Shown here: piece after piece, positions 18,379 through 26,193 of the stretch
Position numbering within the stretch: the first letter of the stretch is position 1
Layout: each line of letters begins with the position of its first letter
DNA from: Chryseosolibacter sp039917935
Lineage (GTDB): Bacteria > Bacteroidota > Bacteroidia > Cytophagales > Cyclobacteriaceae
Assembly (NCBI GenBank): GCA_039917935.1
Contig: JBDSIM010000164.1
Coordinates: 1 to 52,852 of the forward strand
Length of the DNA stretch: 52,852 nucleotides
Direction: 5' to 3'
The notes under the pieces: generated by a model
What the model was told of the DNA's origin: nothing
The model's input: the letters and a program-made list of their open reading frames with translations, nothing else
Database searches by the model: none
Translations under genes and position numbers: made by a program

Positions 18379-19375
18379 TTTTTCCAAATATCTGACAAGC
18401 TTCCTGACAAAGTATCTGTCTCATGAAAGAGGAGCAAGTCCCAACACCATTACATCTTACAGAGATACCTTTGTTTTATTGATCGCTTTTTTGGAATCCA
18501 GAGGTATAAAATTAAATAAGCTAACCATAGGAAAGATAACCCGTGATGTAATAATTGATTTTCTTGAATGGGTGCAATTAGAACGGAAAAATAGCAATGC
18601 TACCAGAAACGCCCGATTGTCAGCTATTCATTCTTTCCTTAAATATCTGCAATATCAGCAACCGGAAAATCTTTATCAATATCAACAGATCCTATCCATT
18701 CAAATGAAAAAAGCGGATCAAGCGACAATGAGTTACTTATCCATTGAAGGTATAACGCTTCTTTTACAGCAACCAGATATAGCAACCAGTAAAGGAAGAA
18801 GGGATCTTGCGTTACTGTCACTAATGTATGATACAGGATCAAGAGTTCAGGAAGTTATTGAGCTTACTCCATCCTGCATAAGACTGGATAACCCCTCAAC
18901 AATAAAAGTTACGGGAAAAGGCAGGAAAACACGTGTCATTCCTATGCTTGAGGGACAGGTAAAACTTTTGCAGAATTATATGCACGAACATAAACTAACA
19001 GAACCTGCTGCCAATATGTATCCTCTGTTTTTTAATAGCCGTCATGAAAAACTTACAAGAGCCGGCGTTAATCATATCCTGCTTAAATATGCGACGATGG
19101 CGAAAGCAAAAAAAGCAAGGCTTATTCCTGAACATTTTAGCTGTCATAGTCTACGACACTCTAAAGCGATGCATTTATTACAGGCTGGCGTCAATCTGGT
19201 ATATATCAAAGATATTTTGGGTCATGTGTCTGTAACAACTACCGAAATTTACGCCAGAGTTGACTCTCGCAAGAAAAGAGAAGCGATCGAAAAAGCATAT
19301 GCTGATGTAGCCCCAAAAGAAAATCCTATGTGGTTAAAAAGCGATAACCTGTTAGATTGGCTGAAAAGCTTCTAA
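18365..19375 (+). CDS. RIT tyrosine recombinase C (336 aa)
   Basis: The third recombinase of the trio, intact. An N-terminal SAM-like domain (from 'YLSHERGASPNTITSYRDTF') precedes a catalytic domain with Arg in 'YDTGSRVQE', Lys in 'VTGKGRK', 'HSLRHSKAMHLL', 'ILGHVSVTTTEIY' and the Tyr in 'IYARVD'. It resembles XerC/D-type enzymes more than A and B do. ATG 18365 overlaps the end of recombinase B by 14 bp; ATG 18341 is also open and would add eight residues. The right-end repeats begin 9 bp after its stop. Confidence 0.92.
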   Translation: MQPTDFSKYLTSFLTKYLSHERGASPNTITSYRDTFVLLIAFLESRGIKLNKLTIGKITRDVIIDFLEWVQLERKNSNATRNARLSAIHSFLKYLQYQQPENLYQYQQILSIQMKKADQATMSYLSIEGITLLLQQPDIATSKGRRDLALLSLMYDTGSRVQEVIELTPSCIRLDNPSTIKVTGKGRKTRVIPMLEGQVKLLQNYMHEHKLTEPAANMYPLFFNSRHEKLTRAGVNHILLKYATMAKAKKARLIPEHFSCHSLRHSKAMHLLQAGVNLVYIKDILGHVSVTTTEIYARVDSRKKREAIEKAYADVAPKENPMWLKSDNLLDWLKSF

Positions 19376-19383
19376 ACAAGCCA

Positions 19384-19398
19384 AATATTATGTAAAGT
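19384..19398 (-). repeat. Right subterminal inverted repeat
   Basis: The 15-bp partner of 16089-16103. It contains the half-site TTATGTAAAG at 19388-19397. Confidence 0.8.
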
Positions 19399-19452
19399 AA
19401 TACTGCTTAGTACTGATGCAACATGTTGAAACAGACCTGAAAAACAATATTA

Positions 19453-19484
19453 CTTTGCATAATTATTTACTATGCATAACCAAT
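19453..19484 (-). repeat. Right terminal inverted repeat of the RIT element
   Basis: The 32-bp perfect inverted copy of 16002-16033. Its outer five bases (CCAAT) are shared with the IS66 flank, so recombination took place within or next to them. Confidence 0.9.
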
Positions 19485-19530
19485 AGCTACCGGCCGGATA
19501 GCATTTTCCACCAGGTTATTATCAATCTCC
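19480..19530 (-). pseudogene. IS66-family transposase fragment, proximal part
   Basis: The minus strand reads 'EIDNNLVENAIRPVAIG', the conserved segment that directly precedes 'GRKNYLFAGS' in IS66 transposases. The remainder is at 15779-15979 across the RIT element. Immediately upstream the IS66 frame has a stop and the sequence becomes GldM-like, so the IS66 copy had already lost its 5' part. Confidence 0.82.
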
Positions 19531-20047
19531 TATCAATGTCGTTTCCGGAATTGTCATGGATAACGAAACGGGGAAGAGGTATAGGTTTGGCTTCAAAAGC
19601 AACAGATCCAAGAGAAGTTCCGTTGTTAGTGACATTCACGCTAACATTTCTTTGCGTAGGGATTATTGTAACGCTTTGGGGATTATTACCATTAATAATA
19701 GATGCTCCCGATGCGCTAAAGGTGGGGTTGTAACCCGTGCCTAATGCGGGAACTTCAATGTTTACAATGTTTGCACAGTTCATATAAAGTGTAGGCGCGT
19801 TCCCTGTTGTTACTCTAATTACGGGCTGCGCAACAAAGTATACTACTTCCTGCGTTAAAGTTGTATCGGCTAGTTTGATTTGCACTTCAAAGGTGTTCTT
19901 CGCGATCAAAGTTTTCGGATCATACTTTCCTTCAGCAGATGCAGTAAACTCGATTTTTCCCATCGCAACGCCTCTGTTAGGACCCACCACCTCAATTACG
20001 CGCTGACCGTTAGCAAAAAACTCAAGCCTCTGGCGTGAATTAGAAGC
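19531..20047 (-). pseudogene. Truncated GldM (gliding motility/T9SS) fragment
   Basis: About 165 residues match the C-terminal beta-domains of GldM, the periplasmic shaft of the gliding and type IX secretion motor: 'EVVGPNRGVAMGKIEFTASA', then 'VVYFVAQPVIRV', 'LYMNCANIVNIEVPALG', 'FSASGASIINGN' and 'GSVAFEAKPIPLPRFVI'. The N-terminal transmembrane helix and first domains are missing, and the C-terminus is cut by the IS66 junction near 19530. No gldK, L or N is beside it. It is a displaced piece, not a working gene. The frame can be extended upstream to a TAA at 20050-20048, which ends the neighbouring relic. Confidence 0.8.
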
Positions 20048-20386
20048 TTAGAAGCAGCGAGTATGTAAGTATTTCAAAGGCCGTCTGTAATCAGGATAAA
20101 TGCCCACGTCGCCAAATCCTTTTCCCTTCCACACCTCAAACGTTTCGATCTCAGCGGCTCGAAGCATGAATGAAATGTATCCCTCCCAGTTCGATTCGGC
20201 TTTCATTTGCTCGGCTGTTACCAGGGACAAATTAATTGCCTTTTTGTATTGCCTGGTTTCAATCATTGAGTTGATATGATTGAGAATCGGATGATTGAAA
20301 CGAACAATGGGCTGTCGCAACTCCTGTGCGATCAGGAGCCCGGTGGAATACAAAAGCAATACGAGAATGCCAGGAGCTCTCCGCAT
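20048..20386 (-). pseudogene. N-terminal fragment of a secreted CHAT/TPR-type protein
   Basis: From ATG 20386 there is a signal peptide ('APGILVLLLYSTGLLIAQ') and then a helical region with 'ETRQYKKAINLSLVTAEQMK'. This looks like the beginning of the large secreted TPR/CHAT-domain proteins of Bacteroidota, though the assignment is tentative. It stops after about 112 residues, where the GldM relic starts in the same frame, so it is probably a truncated gene end joined to foreign sequence. Confidence 0.5.
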
Positions 20387-20582
20387 TGTTGTGTCGGTTG
20401 CTTGGGAATGTAAAATATAAGAAAAAATAAACTCCAGACAAGCTACCATTAGGAAGTTTAATTCAAATTAGTGTGAATTTTACCTTCCTTAGTTGTGGAT
20501 GTCCAAGTCTGTTCCAGACCAGGACCAAACAATCGTCAAGCCAAAAACTATTTTACAAAATAGAAAAGTCTTTGCATGAATT

Positions 20583-21701
20583 TTATATAGAAATGAAAAG
20601 TTTGTTCTTATACAGCCAATAGCATATATACCACAAAGCCGCCCATACTGCCAGACTGGTCATGATGCCCACTGTCAGGGCCCCGCCCCACGAGAACAAA
20701 GCACTTGTAAACGGAGTAAATATCGCACTCAATATTCCGGCACCGCCTACGTGCATGAAGAGATAAATAAAAATGGAGTTCATGCCAACAATAATAAAAA
20801 ATTTCGATCCCTCGTTGAATTCTTTTTTTACATCCATTAACCAGTAAAAGAAGCAAAGCACCAAAATAGCCCAACCTCCGCTGGCCAGCACAAAAGACGA
20901 AGTAGCAATCTTCTTAATAATTGGAGTGATATTGAATAAATCGAGTGAGTAACCTGCCACTAAGCCGGCTAACCCCGCCATCACCAAAATCTGTATCTTC
21001 TTTGAAGCTGGCCGATCACTCATCAGCAGCCTTCCGCACATAACGCCCCACACCGTGTGCGCTATGGTCGGGATAGCATTCAACGAAGCCCAGATGCTCG
21101 CTTTGTCGACACCTTCAATTTTATTATTCACCCATGCACCAAGGTTTTCATACGGCACCCAGGGGTGATTAAACCCTTCGACAGGAAAAAATCTGTAGGC
21201 GAGATCCGTCAATAAAAGAACTACCAAACTGAAGATCAAATGGAACGACAAGGGTTTTTTCATGATCAGGAAGGCGACCAGATAGGTGACCGATAACTGC
21301 GCCAGTACGTTCTGAAATCTGAAAACAATTTTCCCCGGATCAATACAATACAAAGCCCATCCGAAAAATAACAACAGGAATGAACGCTTCAATGCGTGCA
21401 GGAATATGGTATTATCTGAATCCCCTTTTTTTATCCTGTTAGCCACGGCGAATGGAATAGCCACGCCTACAATAAACATAAAAAAAGGTTGTATCAGGTC
21501 CCAAAAATGTAATCCATGCCATTCATGATGGGTGAATATGTGAGAAACATATTCCATAACAGCATTCCCCTTGACGGACTCCAAGTGCTCATAAAGTCTG
21601 GTGCCTTCCCCAACCAGAAGAAACATCGTAATGCCACGAAACAAATCCACTGAGGTCATCCTACCCAAAATAAGGGGAGGGTTTTCGGAAATTCTATTCA
21701 T
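20583..21701 (-). CDS. HGSNAT/DUF5009-type membrane acyltransferase
   Basis: A 372-residue integral membrane protein with about ten hydrophobic segments, related to heparan-alpha-glucosaminide N-acetyltransferase and DUF5009 proteins (COG4299). The conserved opening 'SVDLFRGITMFLLVGEG' precedes 'HHEWHGLHFWDLIQPFFMF' and 'VGVAIPFA', the family signature with the candidate catalytic His in the 'W.G...WD' region. 'MNSIFIYLFMHVGG' lies near the C-terminus. The family moves acetyl groups across the membrane onto amino sugars; in Bacteroidota it often sits with polysaccharide-degradation genes. The substrate is unknown. It is a single gene, and a perfect palindrome lies 64 bp upstream. Confidence 0.87.
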   Translation of the reverse strand: MNRISENPPLILGRMTSVDLFRGITMFLLVGEGTRLYEHLESVKGNAVMEYVSHIFTHHEWHGLHFWDLIQPFFMFIVGVAIPFAVANRIKKGDSDNTIFLHALKRSFLLLFFGWALYCIDPGKIVFRFQNVLAQLSVTYLVAFLIMKKPLSFHLIFSLVVLLLTDLAYRFFPVEGFNHPWVPYENLGAWVNNKIEGVDKASIWASLNAIPTIAHTVWGVMCGRLLMSDRPASKKIQILVMAGLAGLVAGYSLDLFNITPIIKKIATSSFVLASGGWAILVLCFFYWLMDVKKEFNEGSKFFIIVGMNSIFIYLFMHVGGAGILSAIFTPFTSALFSWGGALTVGIMTSLAVWAALWYICYWLYKNKLFISI

Positions 21702-22040
21702 TTTGGTTTTATCGGTAATGCTGATAATTAATAAAAATCACTAAAGGGCAACCACTTTACTTTGCCTGATAATATCAGGGAAGGTACGCCTCCTTTTCAT
21801 AAATATGAATAAAAAAAGAATCAGATCATGAAGAGTTTGTTAAACGGGGAAATATTCCGGTGTGCAAAAATGAACCTGGCAAACTCCATTTAACCCTTCT
21901 TATTTACAAACTGAACAAAACCGTGCATTTTAATGAGAATTCTTTCTTCAATGGAGGTCGAGGGTATGGGTAAACATCAAGCCCATTCCGTCAACAGTAA
22001 ATACCTTTCTGTAGAATTGAAATGCGACTCCACTACAAAA
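21702..22040. other. Intergenic region upstream of the acyltransferase gene
   Basis: It holds the palindrome described separately. I see no further gene or repeat. Confidence 0.4.
21765..21779. promoter_or_regulatory. Perfect palindrome upstream of the acyltransferase gene
   Basis: CCTGAT-AAT-ATCAGG, 64 bp upstream of the minus-strand start at 21701. The size and position fit an operator for a dimeric regulator, but chance or a short hairpin is possible. Confidence 0.35.
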
Positions 22041-22074
22041 AAGAACCTTCCTGAATCTTCAGGAAGGTTCTTTT
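22041..22074 (-). terminator. Strong rho-independent-type hairpin
   Basis: A perfect 13-bp stem (22041-22053 with 22060-22072) around a 6-nt loop, flanked by A-run and T-run on the two sides. It lies 18 bp beyond the stop of the PepSY-like gene on the minus strand, where the flanking A-run becomes the U-tract. It can work in both directions. Confidence 0.88.
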
Positions 22075-22091
22075 GATATAATATAACAAAG

Positions 22092-22610
22092 TCAATCTTT
22101 CTTTGCAATAACATCCTTCGGAAGTGACTGTCTCTCCGGGGTGCGTTTCGTTTTCTTCTGAACGAAAGCCACGCCATTGGAGTCAACGGATAAGACAACT
22201 ATAATCTCAGGATTGTGCATCGTGATATAATATTTAGTGATGCCATCTTTCAACATTTCATAAACATGGGCAATCGTAAATGCACTCGTTTTATTCTCCA
22301 AACTTGTTTTTTTCTGAATGAAGCCCGTTTGAATAGTAAGGGGAAGGTCATCCACTGATCTTACTTTGCGGCTAGTGGCGATAAGCTTTCCTTCTTCACT
22401 AAAAAAAGCGAGATAAGAATTGCCCAGGTGGGAGAACCGTGCCTTTGTGATTTTTTTTGGCAGGGAGGACCATCGTACATTACTTGCACCCTGAAAGGAT
22501 TCCTGAAAACTACTCAGCACAGAAGCGCTCACCTGAATACTATCCTGAGCTTTGAGATTGGTCAGGGAGATTACCATTAATACTGCCCCGATAATGATGT
22601 TCTTTTTCAT
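22092..22610 (-). CDS. Secreted PepSY-like protein
   Basis: A 172-residue exported protein starting at ATG 22610 (signal peptide 'MKKNIIIGAVLMVISLTNLKA'); a longer start at 22649 would bury the signal peptide. The body has 'FQESFQGASNVRWSSLP', followed by 'GKLIATSRKVRSVDDLP' and a second half with 'YEMLKDGITKYYITMHN'. This resembles the PepSY-like (DUF2874-type) proteins of Bacteroidota, where 'F...%p.a..V.W' opens each repeat. These are small periplasmic proteins of unknown function. It diverges from the sigma-factor gene (168 bp) and may belong to its regulon. A strong terminator follows. Confidence 0.75.
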   Translation of the reverse strand: MKKNIIIGAVLMVISLTNLKAQDSIQVSASVLSSFQESFQGASNVRWSSLPKKITKARFSHLGNSYLAFFSEEGKLIATSRKVRSVDDLPLTIQTGFIQKKTSLENKTSAFTIAHVYEMLKDGITKYYITMHNPEIIVVLSVDSNGVAFVQKKTKRTPERQSLPKDVIAKKD

Positions 22611-22778
22611 AACCGTTTTGTTTAAGTGGAAAATTTGTTTCCCCTTCATGAAACAAGCGTGGAAAAGTAACCTTCATTTTTTAAGAAAAAAACGTTAACT
22701 TTAGTTTACCTGCCCTCGGAGAAAAAAATCTGATCGCAGGGTTACCTTCGATTTCCTTTTTCATAAAGGCTAAATCAT

Positions 22779-23351
22779 ATGTCAGATAACCGCATCATAT
22801 TGAAAATACGGACAGGAGGGCAAGCGGAATTGGGGATGATCTATGAAGAGCACCGGACAGAATTTATCCATTGGATAACCCGGGAATTTCATTGCTCCAT
22901 GGACGACAGCAAGGACATCTATCAACTTACCATCCTTATTTTTTATGAAAACGTGAAGTCAGGGAAACTTGAACACCTGGTGAGCAGCGTTAAGACATAC
23001 CTTTTTGGCATCGGTAAAAACGTAGCCAGGGAAAATATGAGGAAAGCCAAAAGAAACGTCCCGATCAATCAGGAAAAATGGCTTAAAGAATACCTGATCG
23101 ATGAGCCTGAACAACCGGTGGACGAAAATCTTTTCACAATTGCACAAAATGCGCTAAAGGATTTGGGACAACCCTGTCAACAACTGTTGGAGCTGTATTA
23201 TTATGAAAAGAAAAGCATGGAAGAGATAAGTGAAAAGTTGAATTATAAGAATGCGGATACGGCTAAAAATCAAAAATGCAAGTGTATGGCAAGGCTGCGC
23301 AAACTTTTTGGAAAAGAACAGATTTCAACCGCTATCCACAACGCATTATGA
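22779..23351 (+). CDS. ECF-type RNA polymerase sigma factor
   Basis: A 190-residue sigma-70 family protein. Region 2 ('LGMIYEEHRTEFIHWITREF', then 'DSKDIYQLTILIFYENV') includes the core-binding helix and the -10-recognition helix. A linker follows, and region 4 ('LGQPCQQLLELYYYEKKSME', then 'EISEKLNYKNADTAKNQKCK') is a helix-turn-helix for the -35 element. The stop overlaps the start of the next gene (ATGA), so the sigma factor and the membrane TPR protein are made together. No classic FecI-FecR-TonB neighbour is present. Confidence 0.92.
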   Translation: MSDNRIILKIRTGGQAELGMIYEEHRTEFIHWITREFHCSMDDSKDIYQLTILIFYENVKSGKLEHLVSSVKTYLFGIGKNVARENMRKAKRNVPINQEKWLKEYLIDEPEQPVDENLFTIAQNALKDLGQPCQQLLELYYYEKKSMEEISEKLNYKNADTAKNQKCKCMARLRKLFGKEQISTAIHNAL

Positions 23352-24082
23352 AAAATTCTATACACGATATTGACCTCATTGAACGATATTTTGAGAATAA
23401 TATGTCAGACGCAGAAGTCGGCAAGGTCAAGGAGCGCCTGGAAAACGATTCTGAATTTCAAAAACTTTTTAATCGGGAGAAATTACTCATTAACACAATC
23501 CGGTACCAGGCAGCCCAACAGGATCTGAATTACCTCAAACAGCTCGAACGATCTTTAAATCAAAACAAGGTTACGAACTTCCATCGTTACTGGTATTATT
23601 TTGCGGCTGCTGCTTGTGTTGGGTTGATTGCATTGGCTGTACTTATCCCCTCATTTAATCGCGGATCTGAACCCATATTTGAAGCCTATTTTAAACCGTT
23701 TCCTAACATCTTTGAACCAAACCTGCGTTCGAACACTGAACCCACTTCCAGAACGCTGGCTTTCCTGGCTTATGATCAGGGCGATTACAAGCGTGCTTCC
23801 GCTTTATTCGCAGCCCTTATAAATGAAAAGGAAGACCCTGGGATGTTGATGTTATTAGGTAACTCGAATTTAATGCTGGAAAAGACGAAAGAAGCTAAAG
23901 AGAATTTCATGGATCTTATAGTAAACTATAATGACCTTGACCTGGAAGCAAAATGGTATCTGGGACTTTGCTACCTGAAAACCGCGGAAATTGAACAAGC
24001 CAGAAATGTCTTCACTGAAATTTCCCGTTCAGAAAATTCCTACAGCGTAAAAGCTTCGGAGGTCCTTGAAAAGTTGCGTTAA
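23348..24082 (+). CDS. Membrane-anchored TPR protein, candidate anti-sigma factor
   Basis: A 244-residue protein. The N-terminal 80 residues are helical and charged ('DLIERYFENNMSDAEVGKVK'), like the cytoplasmic part of Bacteroidota anti-sigma proteins. A single membrane helix lies at about 82-101, and the periplasmic part carries two to three TPR units ('AFLAYDQGDYKRASALFAAL', 'AKWYLGLCYLKTAEIEQARN'). The start at 23348 overlaps the sigma-factor stop by 4 bp; an ATG at 23276 would run far into that gene. The order sigma factor, then single-pass protein with a cytoplasmic N-terminus suggests an anti-sigma factor that senses a periplasmic signal through its TPRs. This is an inference. Confidence 0.85.
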   Translation: MKNSIHDIDLIERYFENNMSDAEVGKVKERLENDSEFQKLFNREKLLINTIRYQAAQQDLNYLKQLERSLNQNKVTNFHRYWYYFAAAACVGLIALAVLIPSFNRGSEPIFEAYFKPFPNIFEPNLRSNTEPTSRTLAFLAYDQGDYKRASALFAALINEKEDPGMLMLLGNSNLMLEKTKEAKENFMDLIVNYNDLDLEAKWYLGLCYLKTAEIEQARNVFTEISRSENSYSVKASEVLEKLR

Positions 24083-24238
24083 TGAACCCGGTTTGGTCTA
24101 TATTTAAGATAAGTAAGAAAAGCAAGTAAACGTCAGGCCAGGGGTTATTTAATCGATGAAAGTTTTTCAACTTCATTAATTTCAAAATATTGTTCCTAAA
24201 ACCTTACCTTTCCTAAGTTACGGCACCAGGGAATACAC

Positions 24239-26182
24239 ATGATGTTTGCTTTCATCCTTAGTTTATGGTTTTTCAATGGCGGACTTCACTCAGGATCCGC
24301 TGCTGACAGTATACCAGGAAATGTTCTATGGACAATCAGTGCGATACCCTCTTCGGTAAGGCTTGATCCAACGACTTCTGATGTAATCCTTGATGATAAG
24401 CGTACAACTTATCCGATCCGTGAAGCCTCCGGGGGTTCCCTTTTGCAACGCAACTGGGTGTACGATGGAAAGGTTGTATCGCTTTCTGGCGCCAGAGGTG
24501 AGTATGTCTCTTTCCAACTCGTGATTGCAAATAAATCTAAAGAAACCTTAAAGGATATTTCTGTAAAGATGTCTCCCTTCAGAGCTCATTCCGTAAAATT
24601 TAAAAATCACCCTGAATTGTTTCTGGAATGGTCGGTGGAGGTCCAAACCCCCAGCACAGGATATCCCAAGGCTTCCCTTGGCATAGGATGGTATCCGGAT
24701 GCATTGATCCCTTTTAAATATGTACAACAGGATAGCACAACGGTCAATGGAAGGTGGGTTTACCCTTTGTGGTTACCCGATTTCAACAACCGCATACACC
24801 ATCAGCAATCTCTGATCATTTGGGTTGATCAATACATTCCTTTTCGTTCGGAAGAAGCGCCTCCGGGTGAGTACACCAGTGAAATTACCGTCACGGTGAA
24901 GGGGATCTCCCGAAAGATCCCGGTAATGATAAATGTCTGGAATTTTGCCATACCTAACGAGAACAAACTGATGGCGAGCCTTCAGCAGGAAGGATTTCTA
25001 AGCGGCATGGATCAGGAAACAGAACTTGAAGTTTACCAGTTATTCAAACGCAACCGCATTGGCCTGATGGATCCCAACTATCGGCCAACGCTAACCATAA
25101 CGAAAGGTAAGAAAGTAAATATTGACTGGACGGAATACGATCATCGATTAAAAAAGTATTTAACCGGAGAGGCCTTTACCGGGAAATATGGCTATGAATA
25201 TGGTCCGGGCTATAACGAGCCTCTGGAAACTTTGATGCTTCCTTTTGATGTCTATGGGAAACACAAAACATTGGGATGGCCCGATGTGGGACCACCAGAG
25301 ACGGAAAAACTTCCTGAAAACAGATCGGTATATATCAAAGCTATCCAGGAGGTAAAAAAACATCTGTCAGGCATTATTCCAAAAGGCAAGACGGATCTGA
25401 TCATGTACCTGAATGGCCTGGATGAATCCTATTTTCCAGAGGCCTGGGCGCGAATGGTCGACTACGGAAATTTGTTCCACAAATATTTTCCGGAAGTCCA
25501 CTATCGAATAGATGGCGGTTACAGTGACGAAGCGATGCAGATCGTTCATAAATCGGTCGATTATCTCAGCGCCCACACGCTGAATTACAATATGCAAACC
25601 ATAACAAAATTCAGGAAACTCGGCGTAAAAGACTGGCTTTACGGACCTATGATTTACGAAAGCAAGGTGAATGGATGGGTGGGTAGTTCCACGTTCATTG
25701 ACCTGCCTTTGGTAAATGACCGGGCGATCAGCTGGAGCTGCTGGAAATACGGAACCATGTCATGGCTGGGGTGGGGCATTGCCTACGCCTGGGAAAGGGC
25801 ATGGTATGATCCGGAATTATGGAAAGATGTTTATAAACAGGGAGCGGAAATGGATATGGAGTTTGATCATAAAAAGACGAATGGAAATGCGTTGCTGATG
25901 TATAGCCCGGGCGTTGTACCCAATGTTGACGGCGTCTGCCCCTCCATCAGATTGAAAATGATGCGCAATGGTGTGCAGGAATACGAATATTTACGAATGC
26001 TTTCCGCGATGGACGGAAATAATTTACGCGCTGACAGCATTGTCAATACGATCATCGGCAAACCCTTCGGAGATCAGGCAATAGGCCGGGTAGATGTGTG
26101 GAAATATGATGCCCAAAAATGGGACGAAGCCCGCAATAACCTCGGCACCCTGATTCACGCCGCCATGCAAAATGTCAGGTAG
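24239..26182 (+). CDS. DUF4091 glycoside hydrolase-like secreted protein
   Basis: A 647-residue exported protein (hydrophobic start to about residue 16). An N-terminal beta-sandwich region (about 60-240, with 'SGARGEYVSFQLVI' and 'PPGEYTSEITVTV') is followed by a TIM-barrel-like part and the DUF4091 region (about 470-600), with 'WLYGPMIYESKVNGWVGSS', 'SWLGWGIAYAWERAWYDPE' and 'RLKMMRNGVQEYEYLRML'. DUF4091 proteins are related to GH123-type hexosaminidases. Candidate acid residues occur in 'YLNGLDESYFPEAW'. The substrate is unknown. A second ATG three bases later is equally possible as start. The nucleoside hydrolase gene converges on it from 12 bp away. Confidence 0.87.
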   Translation: MMFAFILSLWFFNGGLHSGSAADSIPGNVLWTISAIPSSVRLDPTTSDVILDDKRTTYPIREASGGSLLQRNWVYDGKVVSLSGARGEYVSFQLVIANKSKETLKDISVKMSPFRAHSVKFKNHPELFLEWSVEVQTPSTGYPKASLGIGWYPDALIPFKYVQQDSTTVNGRWVYPLWLPDFNNRIHHQQSLIIWVDQYIPFRSEEAPPGEYTSEITVTVKGISRKIPVMINVWNFAIPNENKLMASLQQEGFLSGMDQETELEVYQLFKRNRIGLMDPNYRPTLTITKGKKVNIDWTEYDHRLKKYLTGEAFTGKYGYEYGPGYNEPLETLMLPFDVYGKHKTLGWPDVGPPETEKLPENRSVYIKAIQEVKKHLSGIIPKGKTDLIMYLNGLDESYFPEAWARMVDYGNLFHKYFPEVHYRIDGGYSDEAMQIVHKSVDYLSAHTLNYNMQTITKFRKLGVKDWLYGPMIYESKVNGWVGSSTFIDLPLVNDRAISWSCWKYGTMSWLGWGIAYAWERAWYDPELWKDVYKQGAEMDMEFDHKKTNGNALLMYSPGVVPNVDGVCPSIRLKMMRNGVQEYEYLRMLSAMDGNNLRADSIVNTIIGKPFGDQAIGRVDVWKYDAQKWDEARNNLGTLIHAAMQNVR

Positions 26183-26193
26183 GGCCCGCCGGG

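Larger units (their letters stand above)
15980..19479 (+). mobile_element. RIT element (three tyrosine recombinases) inserted in IS66
   Basis: A 3.5-kb element that carries three overlapping tyrosine recombinase genes in one direction and nothing else, the defining layout of Recombinase-In-Trio elements. It interrupts an IS66 transposase between codons that read '...RPVAIG' and 'GRKNYLF...'. CCAAT occurs on both sides (15975-15979 and 19480-19484) but only once in the rebuilt IS66 sequence, so it is a 5-bp duplication or the crossover region. Perfect 32-bp inverted repeats lie at 16002-16033 and 19453-19484. A palindrome at 15981-16000 lies outside the left repeat and has no counterpart on the right. 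Boundaries are exact to within the 5-bp ambiguity. Confidence 0.85.

Noticed and set aside
15980..19479. Tn554-type transposon
   Set aside because: Tn554 carries two tyrosine recombinases plus a non-recombinase TnpC and cargo genes; here all three genes have the recombinase catalytic set and there is no cargo.
19487..19990. GldM-like ORF considered as a working gene
   Set aside because: It lacks the transmembrane helix and N-terminal domains, and its C-terminus runs out of frame into IS66 sequence.
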